The translations under genes were made by a program, and so were the position numbers. A stretch of 64,000 nt of DNA from Paraburkholderia nodosa DSM 21604 (lineage in GTDB: Bacteria; Pseudomonadota; Gammaproteobacteria; Burkholderiales; Burkholderiaceae): contig NZ_JAFA01000020.1 in NCBI RefSeq assembly GCF_000519185.1, positions 62,184 to 126,183 on the forward strand, written 5' to 3'. A model generated the notes under the pieces. That model did no database searches. It was not told the origin of the DNA and saw nothing but the letters and a program-made list of their open reading frames with translations. Positions 8,635-18,346 of this stretch are shown piece after piece (positions within the stretch are counted from its first letter, which is position 1; each line of letters opens with the position of its first letter).

Positions 8635-9948
8635 ATGACCACACGACTCAATCGACGCAAGTTGCTGAAAAGCGCCTCTGGGCTGGTTGCCTCAGCAGCG
8701 CTCGGCTCATTTGCGACCCGGCATGCGGCCGCGGCTTCGTCACCCGCTTCACGAAGTCCGGCGATAGTCCGCCTCCCGGACTCCGAATCGATCGACCAAC
8801 GCCTTCGGCACGCGGTTGCAGATGGCACAGTCGCCTCTGTCGTCGCGATGGGGGCGACGCGCCACGGAGTCGTCTATGAGGGCGCCTGCGGTCCGGCCAA
8901 TGCCACCACCGGAGGAGTCATCGGCCCCGATACGATCTTCTGGCTGCTCTCGATGACGAAGGCGATCACCGCGACCGCCTGCATGCAACTGCTCGAGCGG
9001 GGCAAGCTGAAACTGGATCAGCCTGCAGGCGAGATCCTGCCGCAACTCAAGTCGCCGCAGATTCTCGACGGATTCGATGCGTCGGGTCGGCCGAAACTGC
9101 GCCCGGCGCGCAATGCGATCACGGTGCGGCATCTCTTGACGCACACGTCGGGATACACGTACAGCATCTGGAGCGACCGGATCAGCCAGTACGAGAAGGT
9201 CACCGGTATGCCGGATATCGGCTATTCGCTAAACGGCGCCTTTTCCGCTCCGCTCGAATTCGAGCCTGGCGAGCGCTGGCAATACGGCATCAGCATGGAC
9301 TGGGTCGGCAAGCTGGTTGAAGCCGTGACAGACCAGTCGCTCGAAGTGTATTTCAGCGAACACATTTTCGAGCCGCTGGGGATGGGAAATACGGGCTTCC
9401 TGATCAGCAGTCAGCAGAAAAAACGTGTCGCGACCATGCACAGGCGGCAGGCTGATGGCTCCCTGGCACCCGAACCGTTCGAAACCAACCAGCGCCCCGA
9501 ATTCTTCATGGGTGGCGGCGGGCTGTTCAGCACGCCGCGCGACTACATGACGTTCCTGACGATGCTGCTCAATGAAGGGACATACCGGGGAGAGCGAATC
9601 CTGGACCCCGATACGGTCAAGACGATGTTCCGCAATCACATCGGCGACCTGCAGGTTCACGAAATGAAAACGGCACAGCCTTCCTGGTCGAGCAGCTTCG
9701 ATCAGTTTCCCGGCGCCGTGCACAAATGGGGACTGTCGTTCGACATCAATACCGAACCCGGTCCGCACGGTCGCAGTGCTGGCAGTGCTAGCTGGGCGGG
9801 TCTGCTGAACACGTATTTCTGGATCGATCCGGTCCGGCGCGTGGCCGGCTCCCTGTTCACCCAGATGCTGCCGTTCTATGACGCGCGTGTCGTAGATCTC
9901 TATGCCCAGTTCGAACAGGCGTTTTACGCCCGGCTGCCGCGCGCCTGA
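8635..9948 (+). CDS. Tat-exported serine hydrolase, beta-lactamase/esterase (class C-like) fold
   Basis: A periplasmic serine hydrolase of the beta-lactamase/transpeptidase-like family (437 aa). The N-terminus NRRKLLKSASG followed by a hydrophobic stretch and AAAA is a twin-arginine signal. The nucleophile motif is SMTK (SxxK, about residue 107), and QYGISMDW supplies the Tyr of the YxN/YxS motif. Such proteins are usually esterases (EstB-like) rather than true beta-lactamases, so antibiotic hydrolysis should not be assumed. The chosen ATG at 8635 follows AGAGGAA and places the RR motif at the N-terminus; the frame is open further upstream but without a ribosome site. Probably the first gene of a six-gene operon running to 14743. 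Confidence 0.85.
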   Translation: MTTRLNRRKLLKSASGLVASAALGSFATRHAAAASSPASRSPAIVRLPDSESIDQRLRHAVADGTVASVVAMGATRHGVVYEGACGPANATTGGVIGPDTIFWLLSMTKAITATACMQLLERGKLKLDQPAGEILPQLKSPQILDGFDASGRPKLRPARNAITVRHLLTHTSGYTYSIWSDRISQYEKVTGMPDIGYSLNGAFSAPLEFEPGERWQYGISMDWVGKLVEAVTDQSLEVYFSEHIFEPLGMGNTGFLISSQQKKRVATMHRRQADGSLAPEPFETNQRPEFFMGGGGLFSTPRDYMTFLTMLLNEGTYRGERILDPDTVKTMFRNHIGDLQVHEMKTAQPSWSSSFDQFPGAVHKWGLSFDINTEPGPHGRSAGSASWAGLLNTYFWIDPVRRVAGSLFTQMLPFYDARVVDLYAQFEQAFYARLPRA

Positions 9949-9988
9949 GCACACCGCCGCCCACTCAAACCAACAAGGAGCTTGAATC

Positions 9989-10858
9989 ATGTATGCAATC
10001 ACGGGAATCACCGGCAAGGTAGGCGGCGCACTGGCCCGGGAACTCTTTGTCGCGGGACAACCGGTGCGCGGCGTCGTGCGCGATACGGCGCGCGGGAGTT
10101 CGTGGGCGCAGATCGGATGCCAGTTGGCGACGGCACAGATGGACGACGCTGCGGCGCTCGCGGCAGCGTTCGAGGGTACGGAAGGTGTATTCATCCTCCC
10201 GCCCTCGGAGTTCGATCCGACGCCCGGCTTTTCCGAGGCCCGTGCCGTCATCGATGCCGTGTCTAAAGCGATTCGTAAAGCCCGCCCGAAAAAGGTGGTC
10301 TGTTTGTCGACCATCGGCGCACAGGCCAGCGAGAGCAATCTGCTGACGCAACGCACGTTGATGGAGCGCGCGCTCAGCGACTTGCCGATGCCCGTGGCCT
10401 TCCTGCGGCCCGGCTGGTTCATGGAAAACGCCGCCTGGGACGTTGCATCCGCACGCGCCGATGGCGTGATCCAAAGCTATCTGCAACCGCTCGACAAGCC
10501 GGTGCCGATGGTAGCGACGGTCGACGTGGGGCGGGTTGCAGCCAGGATGCTTCAGGAAACATGGAGCGGTGTGCGGGTCGTGGAACTTGAAGGCCCGACA
10601 CGGATCAGCCCCGACGACCTCGCACACACCTTCGCACGCGTGCTGGGTCGCCCGGTGCGCGCTGAAGTCGTTGATCGCCTGAGCTGGGAACCGCTCTTCC
10701 GTTCGCAAGGCATGCAACACCCGGTACCGCGCATCCGCATGCTCGACGGTTTCAACGAGGGCTGGATCACGTTCGAAGGAAAGCCAGAAGAGGTTGTCCG
10801 CGGCCGCACGGAGCTGCAAAGCGTGCTCGAGGCGCTAGTCGCCCGCACCGCCCACTGA
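9989..10858 (+). CDS. NmrA-like NAD(P)-binding protein, copy 1
   Basis: An atypical short-chain dehydrogenase of the NmrA/quinone oxidoreductase-2 type (289 aa). The N-terminus MYAITGITGKVGGALAREL is a Rossmann GxxGxxG nucleotide site. FLRPGWFMENAAWD and the C-terminal MLDGFNEGWITFEG are family features. It follows the serine hydrolase by 40 nt with an AAGGAG ribosome site. A close paralogue sits at 11950-12807 in the same operon, flanking the aldo/keto reductase. It may be an NAD(P)H-dependent reductase for a quinone-like or electrophilic substrate, or a redox-sensing protein. The substrate is not evident. Confidence 0.82.
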   Translation: MYAITGITGKVGGALARELFVAGQPVRGVVRDTARGSSWAQIGCQLATAQMDDAAALAAAFEGTEGVFILPPSEFDPTPGFSEARAVIDAVSKAIRKARPKKVVCLSTIGAQASESNLLTQRTLMERALSDLPMPVAFLRPGWFMENAAWDVASARADGVIQSYLQPLDKPVPMVATVDVGRVAARMLQETWSGVRVVELEGPTRISPDDLAHTFARVLGRPVRAEVVDRLSWEPLFRSQGMQHPVPRIRMLDGFNEGWITFEGKPEEVVRGRTELQSVLEALVARTAH

Positions 10859-10914
10859 CGAATCGCAAAACGCGTGGCGGACGCCACCTTGTCTGTTGAC
10901 CAGGAGTATCGAAA

Positions 10915-11931
10915 ATGAAATACAGCACACTCGGCCGGTCCGGCCTGCGCATCTCGCGATTGAGTCTCGGCGCCATGACGTTTGGCTCGGGCTCAGGCAT
11001 CTGGGGGGCCATTGCCGGCGTGGACCTCGAACAGGCCACCCAGCTCGTAGAACTGGCCGTCGAGCAAGGTGTCAACCTGATCGATACGGCCGACGCCTAC
11101 TCGCAGGGACGCTCCGAAGAAGTCGTCGGCCAGGTACTCAACACACTGGGTCTTGACGAGAGCCGGATGCTTGTCGCGACCAAGGTGCGCTTGCGCACCG
11201 GGCCCGGTCAGAACGACGTCGGCCTTGGCCGCTCTCACATCATGCGCACGGTCGAAACCAGCCTGAAGCGCCTTGGCCGGAGTCACATCGACCTGCTTCA
11301 GTTGCATGACCGCGATGCGCTCGTCCCGATCGACGAGACGCTGCGCGCCATGGACGACCTCGTTACGCAGGGCAAGGTTCGGCACATTGGCGCGTGCAAT
11401 TTCAGTGCAGCCGACCTCGAACGCGCTCATGCATTCAGCGACCGCACAGACCGGGCGCACCTCGTCAGCAACCAGGTGCACTACGCGCTGACGAGTCGGG
11501 ACATTGAGTACGAAATCATGCCGGTTGCCCAAAGCCACGCGACTGGCCTGCTCGTATGGAGCCCACTGGCCGGTGGCTACCTGAGCGGTAAATACGCCAA
11601 AAATGGACAGGACAGCGGCCGCAGAACGAATCTGGATTTCCCGCCAGTCGACCAGACAGCGGGCGCAGCAATCCTCGACGTTTTGCGTGAAATCGCCCTC
11701 GAACTCGACAGCACGCCCGCGCAGGTTGCGCTTGCCTGGACACTGGCACGCAAGCAGATTGCGTCCGTCATCGTCGGGGCTCGAACGCTAGAGCAACTGG
11801 CAGCGAATCTCGATGCACGGACCTTGCCGCTCGATGCCGGGCAGTTCGATCGACTGGACCAGGTTTCCGAGCCTCGCCTGCCCTTTCCGCACTGGATGCA
11901 GCGGTTCCACGACCGGGACCGCACTCTCTAA
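10915..11931 (+). CDS. Aldo/keto reductase
   Basis: NADPH-dependent reductase of carbonyl compounds with a TIM-barrel fold (338 aa). The catalytic tetrad is visible as D and Y in LIDTADAYSQGRSEE, K in VATKVRL and H in LLQLHDRDAL. The C-terminal cofactor-phosphate loop is VIVGARTLEQLAANL. It starts after CAGGAG, 56 nt from the first NmrA-like gene, and is followed 18 nt later by the second. The placement suggests that the three reductases act on one family of reactive carbonyls or quinones, with the downstream MFS protein as exporter. The physiological substrate is unknown. Confidence 0.88.
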   Translation: MKYSTLGRSGLRISRLSLGAMTFGSGSGIWGAIAGVDLEQATQLVELAVEQGVNLIDTADAYSQGRSEEVVGQVLNTLGLDESRMLVATKVRLRTGPGQNDVGLGRSHIMRTVETSLKRLGRSHIDLLQLHDRDALVPIDETLRAMDDLVTQGKVRHIGACNFSAADLERAHAFSDRTDRAHLVSNQVHYALTSRDIEYEIMPVAQSHATGLLVWSPLAGGYLSGKYAKNGQDSGRRTNLDFPPVDQTAGAAILDVLREIALELDSTPAQVALAWTLARKQIASVIVGARTLEQLAANLDARTLPLDAGQFDRLDQVSEPRLPFPHWMQRFHDRDRTL

Positions 11932-11949
11932 ACCAAAGGAGTCCATAAT

Positions 11950-12807
11950 ATGTATGTCGTCACCGGCATCACTGGCCAGGTAGGTGGAGTGGTCGCCCAG
12001 ACGCTGCTTTCAGCTGGGCATGAGGTGCGCGCGGTTGTCCGCGACGCGGCAAAGGGGGACGCCTGGGCCAGGCTGGGATGCGACGTCGCCGTGGCGGACA
12101 TGAACGACGCCAACTCACTGGCCCAGGCCTTCAGCCACGCAGAAGCGGTGTTCGTGCTGATTCCCCCGACCTTCGATCCGCAGCCGGGCTTCCCCGAAGT
12201 CCAGAAAATCGCGGATGCGCTGAGCACCGCGCTGCGTGAAGCCCGCCCTGGCCGGATTGTCGTCCTCTCGACGATCGGCGCGCAGGCGACGCAGGAGAAC
12301 CTGCTGAGCCAGCTTGGCATGATCGAGCACGCACTCGGTTCGTTACCGCTGCCGGTGACGTTCCTTCGGGCAGGATGGTTCATGGAAAATACGCTGTGGG
12401 ATATCGCTTCGGCGAAGGAACACGGCGTGATCCAGAGCTTCCTGCAACCGCTTGACGACCTGTATCCGATGGTTGCCACCGCGGATGTGGGGCACCTGGC
12501 CGCACAGCTGCTGACCGAGCGCTGGAGCGGAACGCGCGTCGTGGAGCTAGTCGGACCGGAGTGGGAGTCGCCCGATACGATCGCCCTGACACTTTCCCGC
12601 CAGCTAGGCCGGAATGTGCGCGCGCAAGCCGTGCCGCGCGAGCAGTGGGAGTCGCTGTTCCGAGGCCAGGGGATGAATAATCCGGTTCCACGCATGCGCA
12701 TGCTGGATGGCTTCAACGAAGGCTGGATCTGCTTCGAGGGGACCCCGCGTCGTGGCTCCACCACGCTCGACGAAGTCCTGTCTGGCCTGATCGAGCGGGC
12801 GGGCTGA
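11950..12807 (+). CDS. NmrA-like NAD(P)-binding protein, copy 2
   Basis: A paralogue of the protein at 9989-10858 (285 aa), collinear along its length. It shares MYVVTGITGQVGG at the nucleotide site, IVVLSTIGAQA, FLRAGWFMEN, GVIQSFLQPLD and RMLDGFNEGWICFEG. The pair probably arose by local duplication around the aldo/keto reductase gene. The start follows AAAGGAG. The stop is 3 nt from the MFS start, so translation is likely coupled. The function is inferred only at family level. Confidence 0.82.
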   Translation: MYVVTGITGQVGGVVAQTLLSAGHEVRAVVRDAAKGDAWARLGCDVAVADMNDANSLAQAFSHAEAVFVLIPPTFDPQPGFPEVQKIADALSTALREARPGRIVVLSTIGAQATQENLLSQLGMIEHALGSLPLPVTFLRAGWFMENTLWDIASAKEHGVIQSFLQPLDDLYPMVATADVGHLAAQLLTERWSGTRVVELVGPEWESPDTIALTLSRQLGRNVRAQAVPREQWESLFRGQGMNNPVPRMRMLDGFNEGWICFEGTPRRGSTTLDEVLSGLIERAG

Positions 12808-12810
12808 GTC

Positions 12811-13992
12811 ATGAGCACGCAGGAGCGGACAACCGCTCGTCCCGCACCGGCGCTGGCGAACGGGCTGGTTTTCCGGCTGGCCGGGGCGTGTGGTGTCGTC
12901 GCAGCGGGAAGCTATCTGGCGCAGCCGCTCACCTCCCAGATTGCCGGTGATTTGCATCTCGCACCGTATCAGGCTGGGCTCATCGTGACGCTGACCCAGC
13001 TCGGTTACTGCTCCGGTTTGCTGTTCGTCTCGCCCCTTGCTGACCGGTTGGAGAGTCGGCGCCTATTGAGCAGGGTGCTTGCCGCTTCGGCAGCAAGCCT
13101 GTTGCTGGCGGCGTTTGCACCGGCAGGCCTATGGTTTCTCGTGGCGGCTGCCGGCATTGGCATCTGCTCTGTCGCGGTCCAGCTCATCGTGGCCCAGGCC
13201 GCCCGGCTCTGTGACGCGAGCTCGCGCGGCCGCGCGGTCGGCGGCGTAACCAGTGGCCTGCTGTGGGGCATCCTGGCCGCGTGGCCGGTCGCGAATCTGC
13301 TAGGTGCTGCGCTGGGCTGGCGAGCGCTGTTTCTTCTGGAAGCCGCCACTGTCCTCGCCCTGGTTCCGTGGTTACGCAGCGTCCTTCCGGCCTATCAGCC
13401 GCAAACGCGCAGCAGCTACCTGCAGACCGTCGCCTCGCTGCCCGGATACTGGCGGCAATATCGAGAGTTGCGCAGACGCACCTACGTGCAGGCACTGCTG
13501 TTCGGTGTCTTCAGCCTCACGTGGACGGCGCTGCCGATCTGGCTTCGACAGCGCTACGATTTCCATGCGACGGGTATCGCGTGCTTTGGCCTGGCGGGCG
13601 CGGCTGGGGCCCTCGTGGCGCCCCTGACTGGCCGCCTCGCCGACCGCGGTCGAACGTCAGCCACATCCCTGGCTGCGATCGTTGCCGTAGCGGCTGCGGG
13701 CCTCGCGATGTGTTTCGATCCACCATGGTGGATGTTGCTGATGGCGGTGGTCGCTATCAGTGGCGGAGTCCAGGGCAGCCACGTCGTTTCCCAGCGACGT
13801 GTGCTGGCGCTGGAGCCACACGCGGCCAATCGGCTGAACAGCCTGTACGTCGGCGGATTCTTCCTTGGCGGCGCGCTCGGCTCGGCATTTGCCGTGCCGC
13901 TGGTGCAAGGCCATCCTCCGTGGATTGGAATCGCGGGCGCGTTCGCGGCCGCCGTTGCCCTCCTCCCGGCCGCGTTGCTGCGGCATTTGTAA
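12811..13992 (+). CDS. MFS transporter (drug/metabolite exporter type)
   Basis: Inner-membrane major facilitator with about 12 hydrophobic segments (393 aa). It has the inter-helix motif SPLADRLESRRLL after helix 2 and a matching RLADRGRTS in the second half. The N-terminal sequence with YLAQPLTSQIAGDLHLAPYQAG resembles YnfM/arabinose-efflux-like exporters. It begins 3 nt after the preceding stop and is followed 19 nt later by an SDR gene, within the reductase operon. It probably exports the substrate or product of that operon; this is inferred from position only. Confidence 0.82.
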   Translation: MSTQERTTARPAPALANGLVFRLAGACGVVAAGSYLAQPLTSQIAGDLHLAPYQAGLIVTLTQLGYCSGLLFVSPLADRLESRRLLSRVLAASAASLLLAAFAPAGLWFLVAAAGIGICSVAVQLIVAQAARLCDASSRGRAVGGVTSGLLWGILAAWPVANLLGAALGWRALFLLEAATVLALVPWLRSVLPAYQPQTRSSYLQTVASLPGYWRQYRELRRRTYVQALLFGVFSLTWTALPIWLRQRYDFHATGIACFGLAGAAGALVAPLTGRLADRGRTSATSLAAIVAVAAAGLAMCFDPPWWMLLMAVVAISGGVQGSHVVSQRRVLALEPHAANRLNSLYVGGFFLGGALGSAFAVPLVQGHPPWIGIAGAFAAAVALLPAALLRHL

Positions 13993-14011
13993 TCACTTAA
14001 TCGAGACCACC

Positions 14012-14743
14012 ATGAATATCAAGGGTTGCACAGCACTTGTCACCGGGGCAAATCGAGGCCTCGGGAAGGCTATCGTCGAACAGTTGGCGCAGGGCGGCGC
14101 GGCAAGAGTCTACGCAGGCATGCGCAATCCCACGGCTGTAGCGCACGCTGCGATTTCGCCAGTGCGCCTCGATGTGACAGATACAGACTCAGTGGCGCGC
14201 GCAGTCGAAAAGTGCAGCGACGTCGATCTGGTCATCAACAATGCTGGCATCCTGCTGGCCACGCCGATGCTTGCCCATGATTCGGAGGAGGCGCTGCGCC
14301 GTGAACTGGAGGTGAATACGTTCGGCCCGCTGCGTGTCGTCAGGGCATTTGCTCCCATCCTGGCACGCAATGGCGGCGGTGCAATCATCAACATGCTCTC
14401 GGTGGTGAGCTGGTATGTCTATCCGTTCAACGCCACCTATTGCGCCTCAAAGTTCGCTGCACTGGCGATGACCGATGCCATGCGCATCGAGTTGAAGGCG
14501 CAGGGAACGCATGTGATGGGCGTCTACGCTGGTTTTATCGACACCGATATGGCCGTTCACTTCACAGGCGAAAAAACCTCACCGATCCAGGTTGCCGAAC
14601 GGATGCTGGCAGGTCTCGAGGCCGGACAGGAGCACGTTCTTGCCGACACCGCCGCTGAAGAGCTTGGGCGCGCGGTCAGGTTCGAGCCCAAGCGTCTTGC
14701 CGCCTGGGCCCAGTCGCTTTGGGACGATGGTCGCAGGTCGTAA
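14012..14743 (+). CDS. Short-chain dehydrogenase/reductase (SDR)
   Basis: A classical SDR oxidoreductase (243 aa). It has the cofactor motif TGANRGLG near the N-terminus, the NNAG motif in VINNAGILL, the catalytic Ser in MLSVVSWYV and Y-x3-K in YCASKFAAL. The short loop after beta-2 (AGMRNP) with Arg suggests NADP(H). The ATG at 14012 puts the first beta strand at the start; the longer frame through the end of the MFS gene has no ribosome site. Last gene of the operon beginning at 8635. The substrate is unknown. Confidence 0.85.
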   Translation: MNIKGCTALVTGANRGLGKAIVEQLAQGGAARVYAGMRNPTAVAHAAISPVRLDVTDTDSVARAVEKCSDVDLVINNAGILLATPMLAHDSEEALRRELEVNTFGPLRVVRAFAPILARNGGGAIINMLSVVSWYVYPFNATYCASKFAALAMTDAMRIELKAQGTHVMGVYAGFIDTDMAVHFTGEKTSPIQVAERMLAGLEAGQEHVLADTAAEELGRAVRFEPKRLAAWAQSLWDDGRRS

Positions 14744-15375
14744 CGACACAAACGCCAACCGGCAGTTCCGATCGCTTTTTCACCACGTCAATGCCGAATT
14801 GCTGTAAGCCCCATCCATCAAGCGGGCGTATGCCTGCTGGCTTCGCCAACCGACCGCTGCCTCTCGTGTCGAATGTTGATTGGCCTCCTTTGAACAACCT
14901 TAACGCCCGTCTGAATCGGGAGCACGCATTCGCTCAAATCGAGACGTTATATGGCGAGCCATAGACTTGCGAACGGCAGCAATGTGGCCTGGATCTGCCG
15001 TACCCACGTCGTTGGCCGACCGTCGGCTTTGGCCGATGGCACCCGTCGGCAGACGTGCCCGCGCGAGTGAACGTTGTAGCCCCAGGTAGCTGCCATCAAA
15101 GCGTCACAGGGTCGAATGACGGTTGTGGGTCGATTTATGCCTGGTGCATGAAAAACTGCGCCCGAGGCAATCGCCTCGCTCGGGCGTGGGGCGGTGGTCG
15201 GCCAAGGGCCGTCATTCATCGCTATGTTCGCTGGCCCCGCAGCCGGTACGCCCGGTGCGCCAGCGCCTGCCTTGTTTTGTGGACGGTGGGCGCCGCAAAG
15301 CGCACGCGGCTCAGAAATGAACCGCCCTGCACGTCCAGTCGGCTATCATGCCTGTCCTCTCCGAAGTAGCTCCTT
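14744..15375. other. Intergenic region, possible small decayed gene
   Basis: No intact gene. A minus-strand stretch (about 14740-14830) reads LQQFGIDVVKKRSELPVGVC, loosely like the C-terminal part of an IS4/IS5 transposase, but this is too short to call. The repeat GCCCGAGGCAATCGCCTCGCTCGGGC near 15160-15185 folds into a hairpin. The promoter of the ABC-F gene should lie in the last 100 nt. Confidence 0.35.
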
Positions 15376-17040
15376 ATGATTTCCGTCCGTAATCTCACGC
15401 TGCGTCGCGGCGTTAATGTCGTACTCGACCGCGCGTCCATCACCTTCACCCCCGGCGAAAAGATTGGTCTTGTCGGCCGCAATGGCGCCGGCAAGTCGTC
15501 CTTCTTCGGCCTGCTCAACGGCACGCTGCACGAAGATAGCGGCGAGTTCTCGATTCCCGCCGCATACAGGATGGGCCAGGTCGCGCAGGACATGCCGGAA
15601 ACCACGCAGAACGCGACCGACTTTGTCGTCGAGGGTGACACCGTGCTGCTGGCCGCGCAGGCCGAAGTAGCCGCCGCCGAGGCCTGCGACGACGGCATGC
15701 GCATGGCGCACGCCTACATGGATCTGCACGACGCCGGTGCGCACGATGCCCCCGCACGTGCCCAGGCGCTGATCCTGGGCCTTGGCTTCAGTGCTGCGCA
15801 GCTTGGCCAGCCGGTCAACAGTTTCTCCGGCGGCTGGCGCATGCGACTGCAGCTGGCGCGCGCGCTCATGTGCCCGTCCGATCTGCTCCTGCTCGACGAG
15901 CCGACCAATCACCTCGACCTCGACGCGCTGGTCTGGCTGGAAGCCTGGCTCAAGCGCTATCAAGGAACCTTGGTAGTGATCAGCCACGACCGCGAATTCC
16001 TGGACGCGGTGACGCAGGTGACGGTGCACGTCGACAACGCCAAGCTCGTGCGTTATGGCGGCAACTACAGCAAGTTCGAAGAAATGCGCGCTGAGCAGCT
16101 CGTGTTGCAGCAGGCCGCGATGGCCAGGCAGGCGGACAAGATTGCTCACCTGCAGAAATTCATCGACCGTTTCAAGGCCAAGGCCTCGAAGGCGAAACAG
16201 GCGCAGAGCCGGGTCAAGGCGCTCGAACGCATGGAGAAGATCGCACCGGTGCTTGCCGATGCGGAGTTCAACTTCGAGTTCAAGGAGCCCCTCAACGTCC
16301 CGAACCCGCTGTTGTCGATGCTGGACGCGAGCTTCGGCTACCCCGCGCCGACCGGCGCACTGCCGGGCACGCCGCCCACCGTCATCGTGCGGGGCATCAG
16401 CCGTTCCGTGCTGGCCGGGCAGCGCATCGGCATTCTCGGTGCCAACGGCCAGGGCAAGTCCACGCTGGTGAAGACGGTGGCGCACTCGCTGGTGCCGATT
16501 GCCGGTGAAATCAGCGAAGGCAAAGGCCTGAACATCGGTTACTTCGCCCAGCAGGAACTCGATGTGCTGCGCCCGCTCGACACGCCGATGGAACACATGA
16601 TCCGCCTTGCCAAGGACACGCCGGCGCACATGCGCGCCCCCGGCCAGAGTGGCACCGAACAATCGCTTCGCACCTTCCTCGGCACGTTCAACTTCAGTGG
16701 CGACATGGTCCATCAGGCGGTTAGCACGATGAGCGGCGGCGAAAAGGCGCGGCTCGTGTTGTGCATGATCGTGTGGCAGCGCCCCAACCTGCTGTTGCTC
16801 GACGAGCCTACCAACCACCTCGACCTGGCCACACGTGAAGCGCTCGCCATGGCGCTCAACGAATTCGAAGGCACGGTGATGCTGGTCAGTCACGACCGGG
16901 CCCTGCTGCGCGCCGTATGTGATGAGTTCTGGCTGGTCACCAAGGGTGGCGTCGAGCCCTTTGACGGCGATCTGGACGATTATCAGGAGTTCCTGCGCGA
17001 CGAAGCCCGTCGCACGCGCGAGCAGGCTGCCGCGGAGTAG
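15376..17040 (+). CDS. ABC-F family ATPase (ribosome-associated, YheS-like)
   Basis: A soluble protein with two ABC ATPase domains and no membrane segment (554 aa), of the ABC-F group that acts at the ribosome E site in translation or resistance. Walker A motifs are GRNGAGKSS and GANGQGKST. Signature motifs are SFSGGWRMRLQLA and TMSGGEKARLV. Both Walker B sites read LLLDEPTNHLDL. The inter-domain linker (about residues 250-300, KFIDRFKAKASKAKQAQSRVKALERM) is the charged coiled coil of the YheS/Uup branch. No downstream partner gene is on this strand. Length is a little short for YheS (about 640 aa). Confidence 0.9.
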   Translation: MISVRNLTLRRGVNVVLDRASITFTPGEKIGLVGRNGAGKSSFFGLLNGTLHEDSGEFSIPAAYRMGQVAQDMPETTQNATDFVVEGDTVLLAAQAEVAAAEACDDGMRMAHAYMDLHDAGAHDAPARAQALILGLGFSAAQLGQPVNSFSGGWRMRLQLARALMCPSDLLLLDEPTNHLDLDALVWLEAWLKRYQGTLVVISHDREFLDAVTQVTVHVDNAKLVRYGGNYSKFEEMRAEQLVLQQAAMARQADKIAHLQKFIDRFKAKASKAKQAQSRVKALERMEKIAPVLADAEFNFEFKEPLNVPNPLLSMLDASFGYPAPTGALPGTPPTVIVRGISRSVLAGQRIGILGANGQGKSTLVKTVAHSLVPIAGEISEGKGLNIGYFAQQELDVLRPLDTPMEHMIRLAKDTPAHMRAPGQSGTEQSLRTFLGTFNFSGDMVHQAVSTMSGGEKARLVLCMIVWQRPNLLLLDEPTNHLDLATREALAMALNEFEGTVMLVSHDRALLRAVCDEFWLVTKGGVEPFDGDLDDYQEFLRDEARRTREQAAAE

Positions 17041-17084
17041 AAGGGCGCCTGAGATATCCCCGGGCGGGCGGCGGGCGTCGCAGC

Positions 17085-17676
17085 CGCGCGTAATTGTTGC
17101 CATAGGCCTCCTTCACGCGTTCGTCGCCTTCCTCTCCGAGGTTGTTTGCATAGACGCCTCCGGATGAATACGGCCTTAGCGCTTCCCATACGCTGCGCGC
17201 CCATTGGACGTTCACCGCATCTTCGGCTGACTGATCATAAAAACGCAATGCGGCGCGTGCCTGCTCGAACGGGTAGCGCACAGAGCCGACGAGCAACTCG
17301 GGATCCAGCGGGTGAAGCCGCAAGTAAAAAGCTGTCGCGATGCCGAAGTTGCCTCCACCGCCCCGCACGGCCCAGAACAGATTGAAAAAAACGTCCGCAG
17401 TGACCATTTCGACGGCGACCAGGTTATCGCAAGTCAGCCCGTATTTACGGCCGAGCTTGCCACGGCTGCGACCACGTCGTCGGCGTCAGCACAATAGATG
17501 ATCATTGCCGGCCGCTTGTCGACTGTCCCGTTCCACACCCGGCGCGCCTCGTCGTAGTCCGGATCGTGTGGCATGACCAGCGTGCCGTGAAGCGTGCCAC
17601 GCAATTGCTCGAGCTGACGCGAGGCAGCGTGGCTTTCGCCCCTAAAGATATGTGACGACGCTGTTTCGGTGCTCAT
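17085..17676 (-). pseudogene. FAD-linked oxidase (berberine-bridge type), deleted and frameshifted
   Basis: The N-terminal piece (17676-17434) reads LRGTLHGTLVMPHDPDYDEA and ARRVWNGTVDKRPAMI, the start of a PCMH-type FAD-binding oxidase. It then jumps, in a different frame, to GLTCDNLVAVEMVTAD and LFWAVRGGGGNFGIATAF. The histidyl/cysteinyl-FAD loop between them, roughly 80 residues, is deleted. The 3' part reads WEALRPYSSGGVYANNLGEE and YGNNYARL and then runs into unrelated sequence where LAALKxxYDPTNxFRxNQNI should follow. It has lost its cofactor site, frame and C-terminus. It converges on the ABC-F gene. Confidence 0.8.
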
Positions 17677-17967
17677 CTTGCCTCCCTCGTGCTCGCTAGC
17701 GCTGAAGAGCCGAAATTCAAGGTTCGGTCTAATCAGTTAGCAGACCTTTGTACGTCAACAATCCACGTCGCGTTCGTGCTACCAGGTAAAGAATCCCGAA
17801 CCTACTGGGCGAGGAACGCGATCGACATGCCCCCGAAATCAGGCCGTTCGCCAAGCGCACGCCGGGTTTGCTGACCGCCTGGTTGCAGACTTGGCTACAG
17901 CATATTCGGGAAAGCGGCGTAACTGCCGTGCCGCTTCGGGATAGAATCCTCCGAGGAGGTTCCAGTT

Positions 17968-18156
17968 ATGTCAGCGATAAAGCACATCCATCCGGGCCAT
18001 CCCGCCTATCAGGCTGCGCAGCACAGGACAACCCGCTACCCTGCGGAGCAGGTTTCGTTGACAGTTGGCTCCAGGAAGAGGCTGCGCCCCAGTGTGCCTC
18101 ATCTCAAGGTCGGGCGCGGCAAGGTCGGCGTCGGCGGCAAGAACAGCGATAAGTAG
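17968..18156 (+). CDS. Small hypothetical protein, 62 aa
   Basis: A short basic frame with a good ribosome site (GAGGAGG, 8 nt before ATG). It begins MSAIKHIHPGHPAYQAAQHR and ends in GRGKVGVGGKNSDK. No signal peptide or membrane segment. No family recognised. It stands alone between the dead FAD oxidase and the thiol dioxygenase gene. The ribosome site argues for translation; the lack of any homology in memory argues for caution. Confidence 0.35.
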   Translation: MSAIKHIHPGHPAYQAAQHRTTRYPAEQVSLTVGSRKRLRPSVPHLKVGRGKVGVGGKNSDK

Positions 18157-18346
18157 ACGTCTGCAACCCCGATCCGGCGTCGGGCTAAACGGATCGTCGT
18201 TTTCGACGGGTCAACTCTGCACGGCATCGAGCCGGCTCTCGGTCGCAAGGGATCGAACTGCGGCAAGCGTGAACAGGGAAACGATGCGCGCGAGTTCTAT
18301 ACAACCGTCAAGACGGCCTACGCCGCGCCCGGTATGGCCTGGTCCA

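Noticed and set aside
15346..17103. Long minus-strand open frame opposite the ABC-F gene
   Set aside because: It mirrors the codon structure of the ABC-F gene, has no ribosome site and reads as His/Arg/Ala-rich low-information protein.
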